Assembly: GCA_012934845.2 (NCBI GenBank)
Contig: WNNJ02002942.1
Coordinates: 186,001-250,000, forward strand
Reading direction: 5' to 3'
Source: Pomphorhynchus laevis
Lineage: Eukaryota; Acanthocephala; Palaeacanthocephala; Echinorhynchida; Pomphorhynchidae
Length of the DNA: 64,000 bases
Each line of letters opens with the position of its first letter. The stretch's first letter is position 1. Below are positions 20,667-31,530 of the stretch, piece after piece. Position numbers and translations under genes: made by a program. Under the pieces are notes generated by a model. It was not told the DNA's origin. It did not search any database and saw only the letters and a list, made by a program, of their open reading frames with translations.

Positions 20667-21072
20667 ATGGTTGCCGTCGATTGTTGTCGTCGATGGTTGT
20701 CGTCGATGGTTGTCGTCGATGGTTGTCGTCGATGGTTGTCGTCGATGGTTGTCGTCGATGGTTGTCGTCGATGGTTGTCGTCGATGGTTGTCGTCGATGG
20801 TTGTCGTCGATGGTTGTCGTCGATGGTTGTCGTCGATGGTTGTCGTCGATGGTTGTCGTCGATGGTTGTCGTCGATGGTTGTCGTCGATGGTTGTCGTCG
20901 ATGGTTGTCGTCGATGGTTGTCGTAGATGGTTGTCGTAGATGGTTGTCGTAGATGGTTGTCGTAGATGGTTGTCGTAGATGGTTGTCGTAGATGGTTGTC
21001 GTAGATGGTTGTCGTAGATGGTTGTCGTAGATGGTTGTCGTAGATGGTTGTCGTCGATGGTTGTCGTCGATA
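20667..21072 (-). repeat. 13-bp minisatellite, about 30 units
   Basis: Tandem GATGGTTGTCGTC on the plus strand. A central block of about ten units has the variant ending GTA instead of GTC. Because 13 is not a multiple of 3, the array is open in several frames and gives 13-residue peptide repeats such as VVVDGCRRWLSSM. These long frames are artefacts of the repeat. It occupies the 5' region of A6, upstream of its ORF1. Confidence 0.95.
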
Positions 21073-21183
21073 TCAAATGTATGTTATTTATTGTATTTAC
21101 TTTAGATTGTATTTACTTTAGATCTCAAACTTTTTTAAGACTTCCTTTGTGGATTGTGCTCCGCCAATCGTCTCTCAGAACTA

Positions 21184-21737
21184 AACAATAAAATCTGAGA
21201 TAGAATTTTTGCATAAAGAGATAGATGATATTCGAGTATCGATACATGCCTTATCGACAAAAATAGGCAGTGAATCTAACGTGATTAGTACAATTAGAGT
21301 AAATCCATGGCCATTCTTCGCTAGCGTTTGGAAACGAGTCGTAACTCGCTCAGTTTTTACTACTTCCCAACTGAGCATATAATCTTCTTCTCCCTTGGAC
21401 ATTTTGCGAGTTGCTGAGATAAACGCGAGACGTTCAGCCAATGTCATCATAGGGGATTTACCAATTTCCAAAGCGGAAGAGTAAATCATGCGAGAATTGA
21501 TTTCGGAAATTGGTGTTCAAATTGATAATGTTCCTTTACGAATGCGTCACTTCACCGCTCGTAACAGTGATTCTCCTCCATGTCTCCTCACTACGAACGA
21601 TTTTGTATCCATCAATTCTCAAAAATAGCAGTCGATTTAAGAATAGTGAACGCTTCAATCGTGTATTCATTAATCCTGATCTCTCAACTATAAAACAGAA
21701 AGCCCGGAAGGCACTTGTTGAACAGCTTAAGGGTTAG
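21184..21737 (+). pseudogene. LINE D ORF1 remnant
   Basis: Plus-strand pieces in different frames: IGSESNVISTIRVNPWPFFA, ILRVAEINARRSANVIIGDL, PLRMRHFTARNSDSPPCLL and RFNRVFINPDLSTIKQKARK, ending VEQLKG. The last block resembles the VFINPDLTPxxR end of ORF1 proteins that resolves into an RRM-like fold. The assignment is tentative; the opposite-strand frame here has no support. Confidence 0.5.
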
Positions 21738-21989
21738 AGCTAAGAATCCCACTGAGCGCAATTTTATTCGTAATAATGGAGTTGTTCGTAATAATAGTGT
21801 TGTTCGTTTAACACTAATAAAGAAACATTCGCTTCTTCAGTTTCGTTAAATGCATTTTATACATTCGGAGTTTTGGCTACCCTGGGTAATCGTGGTCTAA
21901 CTCGTTGATGTGTTTTTCTAGCAGTTAATTATTTATTTCGAGACTGGTCTTGTAAGACTACTGAAATACTGTGTTTCTTGATTCACCAA

Positions 21990-22420
21990 ACTTAGTCATA
22001 ATTGCGTGCTACTTCAACCTGTCATTGAATGCGTGTGTTGTTATAAGTGAGCTATCCGAACTTCTCGATGATGTTTCTTCCGATAAACCCCTTATCATAG
22101 CTGGTGACTTTAACGCGAATTCTAGCAAATACCCTCTTTAACTAGAGCTATTAATAGAGCCCTTTGCTTCGCACAATCTTATTCTTCATGCCCCGATTGA
22201 ATGTTGGACGTATGAAATTGGTCAATCTAGAAGTTGTCTTGATTTAATCTTTACTAACACGAGTGTTCATAACATGTGCTTAGGTTTTGAGTCCGCATGG
22301 ATTCTACGTCGAAAACATAAGCCAGTTATATGCATATTTGACGGTCTTCTGGCATCTCCTAGCAACTTTTTTTCTTACACAACACTCATTTAGAAGGATA
22401 TCTATCGATGCTCTTGATTC
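21990..22420 (+). pseudogene. LINE D endonuclease remnant
   Basis: SELLDDVSSDKPLIIAGDFN, then ANSSKYP, APIECWTYEIGQSRSCLDLI and FTNTSVHN: the GDFN and LDLIFTN boxes of an APE domain. The N-terminal half was not recognised, and several stops interrupt it. Confidence 0.65.
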
Positions 22421-22558
22421 AAGCGCATTAGAGACTGCTAAGCATTTTTTAAATTATGGCCGAATTTCAGCAAGTTACTCGTTGGTTCGCGATGTTTTTC
22501 TATCTTCGAGTAGACATAGTTCCCCATCTTTCCGTCCTTTGTTTAAATTACCACGCTA

Positions 22559-24321
22559 TTGAAACGATTGCAGGAAATATTACACTCCTTTTACAAGACA
22601 AATGAGTTTGCTCTTTCAAGAACAGATTTTGCAAACCTGCTAGCGTTTTACTCGAGTGGTGTGAATCAATTTAAGTTGAGGATCTTATTTATTAAAGAAC
22701 GCAGATTGCTTATCAAGGCTGAGACTGCTCCGTGGCTCGTGCGCGCTCAATCATGTAAACTTGCTTCTAGTATACCTTTGAATCAGTGGCACCGACACTT
22801 TGTAGAGATTCTAACTGACGACACTAATTCGTCTTTCAATCCCAAAAATTGTCCAATCTTTTGTCATCTCATTGATACTGACCCGCTTAACTCATCGATT
22901 ACCGTAGATTAAATCGAATATTGTCTCCTCAATATGTCTGCTAGAAAAGCGGCAGGTATTTATCAATTATGCGTTGAACATATCAGACAGTCTTTCAGTT
23001 TACTCGCCAACTATTGGGTCTCTTTCTTCAACGCAATTCTTAGAGGACATACCATGACTCTCGAGTGGCGCGAGGGCATAATCAAAGTAATTTACAACGG
23101 TTCAGGGGATCAATTATGTCAAGACGCTTACAAATGAATAGCGCTATTAAATCATTCATATAAACTGCTCTCGAATCTGATGGCCTTGCGTTTGGTGCGG
23201 TTACGTAGCGCTCTTCTATCCACTGAACAGCATGGGTTTCAAAAAGGTCATTCCATCTCTAGTGCTCTTATAATTCTAAGATCGCATGATCTTGATACTT
23301 TTCTTAGACACACTACGTTGTATTCAGTATTTGTAGATTTCGCTAAAGCGTTTGACTCGATTGAAAGATCTTTGTTATTGACAAAGCTTTAAGATAGGGT
23401 TAAGTTCACAGTGATTATCTATTTCTACAAAAGATTTCTGTGCCCCAGTTTTTTACAAATATTTGACGGGGTAAATTATTCAAAGTCGCTTACTGCTAGT
23501 CGCCGCCTCACTCGCCTGGAATCAACTCACTCTCGACGTCCGCCGCGCTCCCCCCTTTATCACATTCAAACACCTCCTCCGTTCACACCTTCTCGACACC
23601 TGATTCACAGTCTTGTTTTGTTGTGGTCATGTAAGCGTGCGCTGGCACGCATTTGCCACGTTAAAATAAATCCTTTTTTTTGGTCGCGGGGTCCAACATG
23701 GTGATCCACTCAGCCCACTTTTATTTGCATTTTTCATGATGGACCTCCCAAATTATATTCGTTTTTCTGTGCCTGATGTGTGGTCTATATTGTATGCTGA
23801 CAATCTCGCCTTAATTATTCTCAATAAGAACGCGGCTCAATCGGATATTTCAGCACTTGTGAAGTATTGTGATTCTAATAGACTAACATTAATATCGCGA
23901 AAACCAAGATGTGAAATTTAGGAAGGGTGGTCCACGTTGTCGAGATGATGTTCTGTTTATCGGGGATATTCCTTTAGAGTTTGTTACTAGCTATAAATAT
24001 CTCAGTTTTTTGCTCAATTCACGATGGTCCTTTAGAGCTCATCTACGGTAACAGTCATCACAAGTGATAACTTCAGCTTACGCAGCTTCCAGGCTTGGTT
24101 CGCTTTCGTATGATGGAGTGATTAGGTACGTTGACGTAATGCTTCTTCCAATATTGAGTTACGGCATTCGATGTTTCTGGTCGGATTTAACAACGACTGA
24201 CTTTCAAATGATTGATAAGTGTTTGTGGCGTTTTCTGAAGCGAATTCTTGGTGCTTTTCCGAAGTCTTCGTCAACAGCCGTTGCTGTTCTAAGCAGAGTT
24301 TTCCCACTCTCAATAAAATAA
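22559..24321 (+). pseudogene. LINE D reverse transcriptase
   Basis: Blocks: SARKAAGIYQLCVEHIRQ, MTLEWREGIIKVIYNGSGD, LLSTEQHGFQKGHSISSALI, LYSVFVDFAKAFDSIERSLL (motif A), then the A8 insertion, QHGDPLSPLLFAFFMMDL (motif B region) and LYADNLALIILNKNAAQSDI. In motif C the second Asp of YADD is Asn, so this copy would be inactive even without its stops. C-terminal VMLLPILSYGIRCFWSDL follows. Confidence 0.75.
23499..23681 (+). mobile_element. Family A 3' fragment A8 inside LINE D
   Basis: Last ~35 codons of family A ORF2 plus the full 3' tail (GCGTGC-GCTG-GCACGC hairpin, TTAAAATAAATCC end). LINE D RT resumes directly after it. Confidence 0.9.
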
Positions 24322-24396
24322 CCAAGAATGAGTAATCTAGACGAAACTGATAGCTACTTAGCGAGCCTACATATCTTCAATTCAAAGGTTGTAAAA

Positions 24397-24720
24397 TTAG
24401 ATCGTTCATACCGTTCGTTCATACCGTTCGTTCATACCGTTCGTTCATACCGTTCGTTCATACCGTTCGTTCATACCGTTCGTTCATACCGTTCGTTCAT
24501 ACCGTTCGTTCATACCGTTCGTTCATACCGTTCGTTCATACCGTTCGTTCATACCGTTCGTTCATACCGTTCGTTCATACCGTTCGTTCAGATCGTTTGT
24601 TCAGACCGTTCGGTTAGACTGTTCGATCAGATCGTTCGTTCCTACCGTTCGTTTAGATTGTTCGTTCAGATCGTTCGTAAAGTCCGTTCGTTTAGATTAT
24701 TCGTTTAGTATGTTCATTTA
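24397..24720 (+). repeat. 13-bp minisatellite
   Basis: About 15 near-perfect units of CGTTCGTTCATAC (to about 24590), then decaying variants with AGATCGTT and AGACCGTT. By analogy with other arrays it could be the 5' minisatellite of an element otherwise lost, or the 3' end of LINE D. Confidence 0.9.
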
Positions 24721-25110
24721 GCTCTTGCATAAAATCGAATTAGTTATTTCATTGCGTCCAATTGATAAACGGGTCTTGTTTATACTATCCTACTCCTTTC
24801 TCAGCACGGGCTTGGGACTGGTGACGGCCGATGGCTGGTTTATTAACCATGGAACCTTATTATATTTAAATGATTAAGTCAACTTAGCCTTTAATGCTCT
24901 TCGACTAGGTGATATCCATAACAGTTATAATAATTTTCTGATGCACTTTAAAAATATCTTCGTATCGTCCGATAAGAAATCCTCATGTAGAGAAAATCGC
25001 ATGAACTAATTACTATTCAAAATTAAAGCTTCAATTCTCCTGTTATTCAAAGTATGTGTAATGAAGTACTGACAGTAATTTATTCGACAATAAAGAAAAG
25101 GCAATAAGTA
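24721..25110. other. Spacer, no gene seen
   Basis: AT-rich sequence with one GC-richer stretch near 24790-24840. Possibly the LINE D 3' untranslated region. No convincing coding or RNA feature. Confidence 0.4.
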
Positions 25111-25227
25111 ATAAATACGATCTTATCCTCAACTTTTCACCAAGCAATCCATCGATCTCTCCTGCCTCACCGAATCCTGGCACTCAGATTCCTACGACCT
25201 TTCAATTCGCCGTCTGCTCTCTGCCGG

Positions 25228-25899
25228 TTGCTCCCTAGTCGAATCCGCCCGCCCCCTCAGCTCATCCCATCTAAATTCTCTAATCATGGCGGCATCGTCG
25301 CATTCGCGCGTCACCCCTCGTCTCTTCGCAAAATCAATCCCCTTTTCAGTCCTTGTTCTTTTGAATTGCTCACTTGTCGTTATTCTTACCCGATCACTCT
25401 AGATCTCGCCATTGTATACCGTCCTGGTTCATCAGCTCCTACTACTTTATTTTTTAATGAACTCAGTGACATCCTTTCTCGTTGTTCTTTGTCCTCAATC
25501 CCTTCACTCGTTCTAGGCGACTTCAATATCCGCCTAGACCGTCCCTCTTCCACGGATTCCATCCGGTTCATCAACATTCTATCCAACTACAATTACAAAC
25601 TAATCTCCACTGCCCCCACACATATACTTGGTGGGGCACTCGACATCATCGCTGTCCCCGATCATTTTGCTGCCTACACCTCACTGTCCATCTCTGATCC
25701 TGGTCTGTCCGATCACTTTCTTATCACCCTTGATCTTACTCGCAACCACACCCCTCATCACACACCTACAATCCTACGTCGCCCTTGGAGAAATCTTGAC
25801 CTCTCCATTCTCTGCCCTGCCTTACTCAAATCGTCTCTATCATTACCCACAATAACATATTCATCCCTTCACGATCTCGCTTATCCTTTTCGACTCTGA
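25228..25899 (+). pseudogene. A9 endonuclease domain
   Basis: HGGIVAFARHPSSLRKINP, LDLAIVYRPGSSAPTTLFF, IPSLVLGDFNIRLDRPSS, LGGALDIIAVPDHF and DPGLSDHFLITLDLT: all APE boxes from the GGIVAFAR loop to the final SDHF are intact in one frame. The N-terminal TESW box lies upstream in another frame. Confidence 0.85.
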
Positions 25900-25990
25900 G
25901 CTCACATCCACTCTCGATATTCTCTTGCCCTTCAAGTATCACCCACACCGTCGCTTGCACCGTGCCCCATGGTTTGACATCCAATGTCTA

Positions 25991-26024
25991 CTCTCAAAGC
26001 ATCGACTTCGATATGCTTTGAGAG
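25991..26024. repeat. Fold-back hairpin in A9
   Basis: CTCTCAAAGCAT and its exact inverse ATGCTTTGAGAG flank CGACTTCGAT. In A10 the right-hand arm position has unrelated family sequence (CATGCTTTTCGTGTC sense), so the second arm is an inverted copy of the first, made locally. Confidence 0.9.
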
Positions 26025-26392
26025 TCTATCACCGCTCTCTCAGACGCGATTTCCGCTCGATCACTCCGTCTTTCCGTGATTCCTATCTTGCTCTTCGCCG
26101 GTCTCATCTCAACCTACTACGTACCAAATGCAACTCCTTCTGACAGCATAAAATCATCACTTTATTCAACTCTAAGACTCTCTGGCATACTTTTAACTCA
26201 ATCCTGGCTCGTTCCTCTACGCCGTGCAACATCAATGCTAATGATTATTCGTCATTTCTCCAGACTAAAGTATCCACGCTGCTCTCTCACACCCCGATCT
26301 CCATCCTATCCCACTCTGCCCAGTCTACTCTCATCCTTCCGGAACTCTTTCATCTTCTCCCTGTCTCACCTACAGAAGTATCATCTGTCTTT

Positions 26393-27910
26393 ATGTCCTT
26401 GCCCAACAAAACCTCACCTGCCGATCCCCTGCCTACCCACATATTAAAATCTATATGCTCATCGATATCCCCATTTCTCACAACCTTGTTTAACTCGTCC
26501 ATCCGCAGTCGTATCTTCCCTTCACACTGGAAATCCGCAATCGTTCGTCCCCTCCTTAAGAAACAATCGCTCGACCCCTCCCTTCCTTCTAGCTATCGCC
26601 CCATTTCACTATTCCCTACTCTTTCAAATCTCTTAGAACGCCTCATCTTAATTCAAATCAACGCTTATCTCTCCTCATCTAATCTGTACCCTCCTTTCCA
26701 ATCCGCTTTCCGCTCTAATCACTCGACAGAAATCGCATGCATAAAAGTGTACAACGACTTACTCATTTCTCGAGACAAGGCTCTATATAGTGTTCTCATC
26801 TCCCTCGACCTCTCCTCCGCATTCGACATTGTCGACCACTCCGTCCTCCTTTCTCGCCTTCGTTATGATTACGGCTTTTCTTCCTCCTCCATAGCATAGT
26901 TCGCCTCATATCTATCCGACCGTTCCTTTCGCGTCTGTTCTAATTCATCATCCTCCACTCCCATCCCTATTTTTTGCGGGGTTCCACAAGGTTCAGTCCT
27001 AGGTCCCCTGCTTTTCTCTCTTTTGCTTGGCGATCTCTCTCCATTTATCAAACCTTACTCCTTTAACGTCATGCAATACGCCGATGACATTCTAATATAT
27101 GCTCATGCACCCGCACATCGCATACACGATATCGGCATTTCTGCCTCCAACTGTCTTTCTTCTATCTACAAACGTCTCTCCAATCTCCATCTCGTTCTAA
27201 ACGCCGAAAAGTCCAAAATAATGTGGATCCTTCCCCGTAAACCAAGCATATCTCCTCCCATTGTATCTTTTGCCTCATCGATCATCCCTATAGTCCACAA
27301 TCTCACTTTCTTAGGCTTCCATTTCGATGATCACCTTACACTTAAACCATTCGTCCGTGACAAGGTCCGCTCGTCTAACTTAATTCTTCGTGACATCCGC
27401 CGTATCCGCCCCCTTATCGACTTCCGTTCTTGTATGTCTCTTCTTTCATCGCTTCTTTTCCCTAAAATCGATTACTGCCTTAGCCTTTTCGCCAATTCTC
27501 CAAAATCCATCATCCTACCCCTACAACGAATAATCAACACCGCCGTTCGAGTGCTCTTTCGTCTCCGTCGCTTCGACCACACATCCACATATTTTGCCCA
27601 ACTCTCCTGGCCCACCATCCACATCCGCATCAAACTCCGCCTTCTTCTCGTTACTTTTCGTCTCATCGCTGTCGGCTCCCCATCGTTCATCAACCTTCCT
27701 TTCTTAGACGATACTCGCCCCACCTCGCTATCGCTTCGTTCCTGTCATACCCTCTTACTCCACGTTCCTAATTACTCCAACAACTACGGTCTCCGATCCT
27801 TCCTCGTCGCCGCCTCACTCGCCTGGAATCAACTCCCTCTCGACGTCCGCCGCGCTCCCTCCTTTATCACATTCAAACACCTCCTCCGTTCACACCTTCT
27901 CGACACCTGA
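26393..27910 (+). pseudogene. A9 reverse transcriptase and C-terminus
   Basis: First frame: MSLPNKTSPADPLPTHILK, ATVR/AIVRPLLKKQSLDPSLPS, SSYRPISLFPTLSNLLERLI and SVLISLDLSSAFDIVDHSVL (motif A), ending at a stop near 26897. Second frame, 27023-27910 (295 codons): MQYADDILIYAHAPAHRIHD (motif C), NLTFLGFHFDDHLTLKPFV, LQRIINTAVRVLFRLRRFDH and the C-terminal SLAWNQLPLDVRRAPSF, ending LRSHLLDT. The GVPQGSVLGP box lies between them. Catalytic residues are present. Confidence 0.85.
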
Positions 27911-28263
27911 TTCACAGTCTTGTTTTGTTGTGGTCATGTAAGCGTGCGATGGCACGCATTTGCCACGTTAAAATAAATCCTTTTTTTAAATAAGTAAGAA
28001 GTAAAATTTTTCTTGATTACAAACATATTACAATAAATAACATACATTCTTTCAATCTAAAGTAAATACAATTTAAAGTAAATATAATTACAAACATCTT
28101 GCAAAATTAGTGCGTAATCAACGATTTAACAGTGCGAAGAACAATTGAAGAAGAACCTAAAGTACAACAAAAGAATAACCTAAACCTATTTTACATACAA
28201 AAAGCATTTTTGTTGACAAGGAGCGCAGTCTTAAAAATTGTAAACTATTGCAACCTACAGTTA

Positions 28264-28725
28264 ATGGGAGCCAAGAAGAAAAATCCGCCAAAATCCAAGC
28301 GAGCAATCTCTGTTGATACCGATAAAACCGGCAAGCTCGAGAACATACAAGTGGAATGCTCCGCTAGCGGTTGTCAAATCTGGACATCAGTAACACATAA
28401 TTGTGCTTTGGGTCAGGAAACTTGTGGCGGGCCACCGTTCTACTGCGGATTTTGTGCGGCGAAACAAATCAACTTGTTAATAGAACGCTTAGAGCAATTG
28501 GAAATGGCATCGCAACAAGATGGATTTTGTCAAGTTTATGATAAATCTACCGGGACAGTGACGGAGCCGCAAATTGATATAACTAATGTATCTACTCCAC
28601 ATTCTATTTCTAAGCCAACCACACGAAATTCAGAGGACCTACCTTTCCTCAATGTTTCTCCTGAGCAGCTTCTAGCTCCCAAATCGCCGTGTACACATAT
28701 AATAGCCGGTTCGGGCAGCGTGTGA
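28264..28725 (+). CDS. LINE E ORF1, C4-finger part
   Basis: The first suitable ATG gives MGAKKKNPPKSKRAISVDTD. The finger reads VECSASGCQIWTSV ... PPFYCGFCAAKQINLLIERL, again CX4C-(X)IWTSV-...-CX2C followed by a leucine-rich helix (LIERLEQLEMA) that may be a short coiled coil. The frame is open for 154 codons to a stop at 28725. In other copies the finger and RRM-like parts belong to one ORF1, so a stop or frame change separates them here. Confidence 0.65.
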   Translation: MGAKKKNPPKSKRAISVDTDKTGKLENIQVECSASGCQIWTSVTHNCALGQETCGGPPFYCGFCAAKQINLLIERLEQLEMASQQDGFCQVYDKSTGTVTEPQIDITNVSTPHSISKPTTRNSEDLPFLNVSPEQLLAPKSPCTHIIAGSGSV

Positions 28726-28749
28726 AACAGAAACCAACGGCATCTGCGA

Positions 28750-29313
28750 ATGATGAAAACATCAGAGGAAAGACCTGATAATAATTCAACTAAATGCCAA
28801 AGAGAAAATTCTCCAATGTCCCGACAAAGCGAATCTAAAAGTAACAATCACGACCACACTCCTTCAAAAGCAACACAAGAAGTTTTCAATCATGTACCGT
28901 TGACACCATCGAATACTCCGAGCAATAATCATTCAAACCATAGGAGATCTACTACACATACAGAGGAATATCGTGCCCGCTGTTTGCTAGTAGCTAGTCT
29001 CAGGGAACCTTCCAGTTTGAATAATCATTATCGACTGAAAGAGGACATGGATATGATAAGCACGGTCCTCTCTATGATGATGTCATCAAAGAACGTAGAC
29101 GAATTTAATTCTATACGTATTGTGAATTTGATTCGCTTGGGTAAGCGTCAACAAGATGGGAGACCAAGACTTCTAAAAATAGTATTTCAGAACAAAACAA
29201 TGAGAGATAATGTATTCTCACAACGGTATAAACTTCGTGATACTGGACTGAATATTCTCCAAGATCTATATCCAGACGAACGAGTTCGACTAAACTCGCT
29301 AAACTGGAACTAA
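28750..29313 (+). CDS. LINE E ORF1, RRM-like part
   Basis: 187 open codons: low-complexity polar N-terminus, RCLLVASLREPSSLNNHYRL, TVLSMMMSSKNVDEF, NLIRLGKRQQDGRPRLLKIV, LRDTGLNILQDLYPDERVRL. Block order equals LINE B (RLGKRTTEKPRLLKVVL, IRILRDINFDERLKL). The expected end QNFQVVRHKRM is present just downstream (29345-29390) in another frame. Probable nucleic-acid-binding ORF1 protein. Confidence 0.65.
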   Translation: MMKTSEERPDNNSTKCQRENSPMSRQSESKSNNHDHTPSKATQEVFNHVPLTPSNTPSNNHSNHRRSTTHTEEYRARCLLVASLREPSSLNNHYRLKEDMDMISTVLSMMMSSKNVDEFNSIRIVNLIRLGKRQQDGRPRLLKIVFQNKTMRDNVFSQRYKLRDTGLNILQDLYPDERVRLNSLNWN

Positions 29314-29476
29314 TAGAGAGGAGACAAAATGGAGAAGTTAACCTATCAATTCAGAATTTTCAAGTAGTGCGACACAAGCGTATGAACTGGCGGCCAAACT
29401 TCGCTCTTCACAATCAACTCGTAACCTCTGGGGACGTCCAGAAGCTTTGTGTCGCAGTAGATGACAGACGTACTAT

Positions 29477-30040
29477 GTGCGCCGCTACCCCACAGAAACA
29501 GTTACGCCATTAAATAGTATTTTTGACAACTTCAACCGGGCAAATATCAAAGTTCACTCTCCGATGGCGCCGATGTCCAATAATGACTTCTGCAATTTTC
29601 GTGTAATGTTTTCTAATGTTCTGAGCTTACCGAATAAACTCGACGAACTGTCTTATCTAACACAGGATGAGAATTTTGATATCTTAGCACTTACGGAAAC
29701 ATGGCTCTCATCGTCGATCAGTGATACTGAAATCGCAATACCTGGGTACAGTGTTCACAGAGCAGACAGAACTTCACGCGGTGAAGGTGTGGCTATATTT
29801 GTTTCTGATGCCCTATACAGTGAAATTCTTGAATCAACTGTTGATAACTCAACCGGTAATGAACTCATCCGGATCAAAGTTAAATCCAACATGGAATCGC
29901 ATATTACTGTTGGTTTGTTCTATCGCTCTCCCAGATCACCAACTATCGACATTATGAATTCGATCAACCGTCACTTGCATAGGAAAGGGCTGTTAATCTG
30001 CGGTGACTTCAATATGCCTAATGTAAGTTGGAATGATTAA
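29477..30040 (+). pseudogene. LINE E endonuclease domain, truncated
   Basis: LALTETWLSSSISDTEIAIP, HRADRTSRGEGVAIFVSDAL, VGLFYRSPRSPTID and GLLICGDFNMPNVSWND, then a stop. The C-terminal third with the SDH box is missing; the sequence switches to the RLE element after a short direct repeat. Confidence 0.8.
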
Positions 30041-30058
30041 TCTGCGGTGACTTCAATA
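29992..30058 (+). repeat. 22-bp direct repeat at the LINE E / RLE junction
   Basis: TTAATCTGCGGTGACTTCAA occurs at 29992 and again at 30037, the second copy ending at the junction with RLE-fg. It could be a target-site duplication or a template-switch scar. Confidence 0.85.
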
Positions 30059-30059
30059 C

Positions 30060-31440
30060 CTAGAGGGGATGTCACGATGGTTTCCCATCCATTTTCGATT
30101 GGCAATCCTGTTATGATGCTCAGGAGTTCTTTATTCAATTGCTCGGATATGCCATTTAAAAGAGCATTGTCGCACTTTATTGTTCTTGTGGTATAAATCC
30201 ACTAACACACCCTTGTATGGGGTGTGTTAGTCCTGCATAGGCTACATGTGGGTCGATTTTTGCGACCTCGCCTAGACGGCTTAGTAATGTTGACCATGCA
30301 TCCACACGTTGGCTAAGTTCCGCTGCTTCATATTCGAGTGTACCGACTGCAGATCCAAGCACTTTCATTCCGTCACAAAATATCTTTATGTCTGGTGACG
30401 GTAGCTGTTCAGCATGTAGGCGATGGTGCGATAGTATTTGCGACTTACTCGGGTTGACGAAATAAGTGTACTTTGAACAGTCTGTTGAAAGAACTTTTCA
30501 TACTTCTTTCATTTTGCTTGGGCAACCAACAAAATTCGCGTCGTCGGCAAACCAAACTTGATGCACACCTATGACGTTCCGTCGAATTTTGTCTATATGC
30601 GGTAAAGAGGCTAGGGAAAAGCATGGCATTGCAAATGGGTCGCCCTGCGTAAAACTCTCCTCGGAAAGCAGGTTGTCGCTACCGAGTGCTAAGACTGATG
30701 GCTTCTGGTACAGATTATTTATAACGCACGACAAAGATGGGCATATAAATTTAGGGTTGTGGAGAGCGGCTTGCCTATTGGCAGAATTGAATGCATTTGA
30801 GGCATCGATGGAAACGAGACACGCGTCGGTGTTTGCTCTGTACAGCGATCGCAGTTTGTGCACAGCATATTCGGCACCGCTCCGTTGTCCGGCCGCGGTT
30901 TGAAGATTTCCAGCGACGGCTTGTATATCTTCTTTGACGAGTACCAAAATTGTTTTCGAAATTATTCTCCTTGCGGTGTCACACACGCCTATTGGTCGGA
31001 TACCACCGTTGCTCTATTTTAAAGCGATCAATCGGCAGATCGTAAAACATTCCAGGGATTTTGCTGGTACCTTTTCAGTGGAAATCTAAACTGCAAATCG
31101 TGCTAAAGACTGTGCTAACATCTGAGACTGAGCTCCGAAGCGGGTTAGCATATTGCGCCAGGAAGCTGAGTCGAGGCTAGACGGCCCAGCGCCACCTTTT
31201 GTTCATCCACTAGCTGTAATAATACTATTTTCGTCGATTGATAAAAAACGACATGAGTGATGTACTTTTGAATTAGGGTGAAAGGATGTAAGTAATGCTT
31301 CTTTAGAGGGAGTTTTCGCAAGTGGGTGAAGATCTTGAAGTTGTGATTTGACTGATCTACTGTTCACGACTTCATCCGGACGTAGTACTGCTGACGATTT
31401 TTCCTCCAAGACAGATGTGGACGCCGTAACTTTTCCTGCT
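30060..31440 (-). pseudogene. RLE-fg reverse transcriptase
   Basis: Blocks: AVLRPDEVVNSRSVKSQL, GGAGPSSLDSASWRNMLTRF, CRLIALK ... NGGIRPIGVCDTARRIISK, AVAGNLQTAAGQRSGAEYAV, LVSIDASNAFNSANRQAALH (motif A), LSEESFTQGDPFAMPCFSLA (motif B), HQVWFADDANFVGCPSKM (motif C). After a frame change it continues YFVNPSKSQILSHHRLHAEQ, then KVLGSAVGTLEYEAAELSQR. Motif C is WFADDA, close to the family WYADDA. A few stops interrupt it, but all three catalytic Asp residues remain. Confidence 0.8.
30201..30231. repeat. Fold-back hairpin in RLE-fg
   Basis: Perfect 12-bp arms ACTAACACACCC and GGGTGTGTTAGT around TTGTATG. Confidence 0.85.
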
Positions 31441-31487
31441 GTAAGAAGTTGTTGGTAGCGGTTAATCCGCTACCAACTACTTCTTAC
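31441..31487. repeat. Fold-back hairpin at the A7 5' junction
   Basis: Arms of 21 nt (31441-31461 and 31467-31487) with one mismatch and a 5-nt loop TTAAT; core GGTAGCGG/CCGCTACC. It sits exactly between RLE-fg and the A7 leader. Confidence 0.95.
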
Positions 31488-31530
31488 AGAACAACTTCTT
31501 AAAAAAATTTTGGTTTCTTATAAACATACA

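Larger units (their letters stand above)
19925..21140 (-). mobile_element. Family A copy A6, 5' end with ORF1 only
   Basis: On the minus strand: leader with GTCTTAAAAAAGTTTGAG (about 21140-21073), a 13-bp minisatellite, C4-finger ORF1, then an abrupt end at the double hairpin. There is no endonuclease or RT. It resembles A1, with the same MGGRK start. Confidence 0.85.
21180..24330 (+). mobile_element. LINE D, I-like APE-type LINE, split by A8
   Basis: Order: ORF1 remnant, endonuclease remnant, RT, C-terminal region. The RT wording (KVIYNGSGDQLCQDAYK, STEQHGFQKGHS, FVDFAKAFDSIERS, QHGDPLSPLLFAFFM) differs from the other LINEs here and is typical of I/Nimb-like elements. A8 is inserted between motif A and the GDPLSP box. 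Heavily mutated throughout. Confidence 0.75.
25110..27988 (+). mobile_element. Family A LINE copy A9, 5' truncated
   Basis: Begins at the start of the endonuclease (LSCLTESWHSDSYDLSIRRL) and runs to the family 3' tail with GCGTGC-GATG-GCACGC hairpin. A few frame changes and one stop in the RT separate long open stretches. ORF1 and leader are missing. A fold-back hairpin at 25991-26024 replaces normal sequence in the linker. Confidence 0.9.
27990..30058 (+). mobile_element. LINE E, 5' half of an APE-type LINE
   Basis: Leader with short repeats (AATCTAAAGTAAATACAAT, 28056-28075, repeated once), C4-finger ORF1, RRM-like ORF1 part, and an endonuclease that stops after the GDFNMPNVSW box, where a 22-bp direct repeat leads into the minus-strand RLE-fg. 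No RT is present. Closest in layout to LINE B and LINE C. Confidence 0.85.

Noticed and set aside
20590-21076. Long open frames with 13-residue peptide repeats on both strands
   Set aside because: They are produced by a 13-bp minisatellite read through in several frames; no start context or homology.
24328-24708. Open frame rich in RSYRSFIPFVHTV repeats
   Set aside because: Artefact of the 13-bp CGTTCGTTCATAC array.
27472-27723. Conserved antisense frames (MGRVSSKKGRLMNDGE...) opposite the family A C-terminus, also at 19398 and 50134
   Set aside because: They recur only because the sense ORF2 is repeated; the sense strand explains the conservation.
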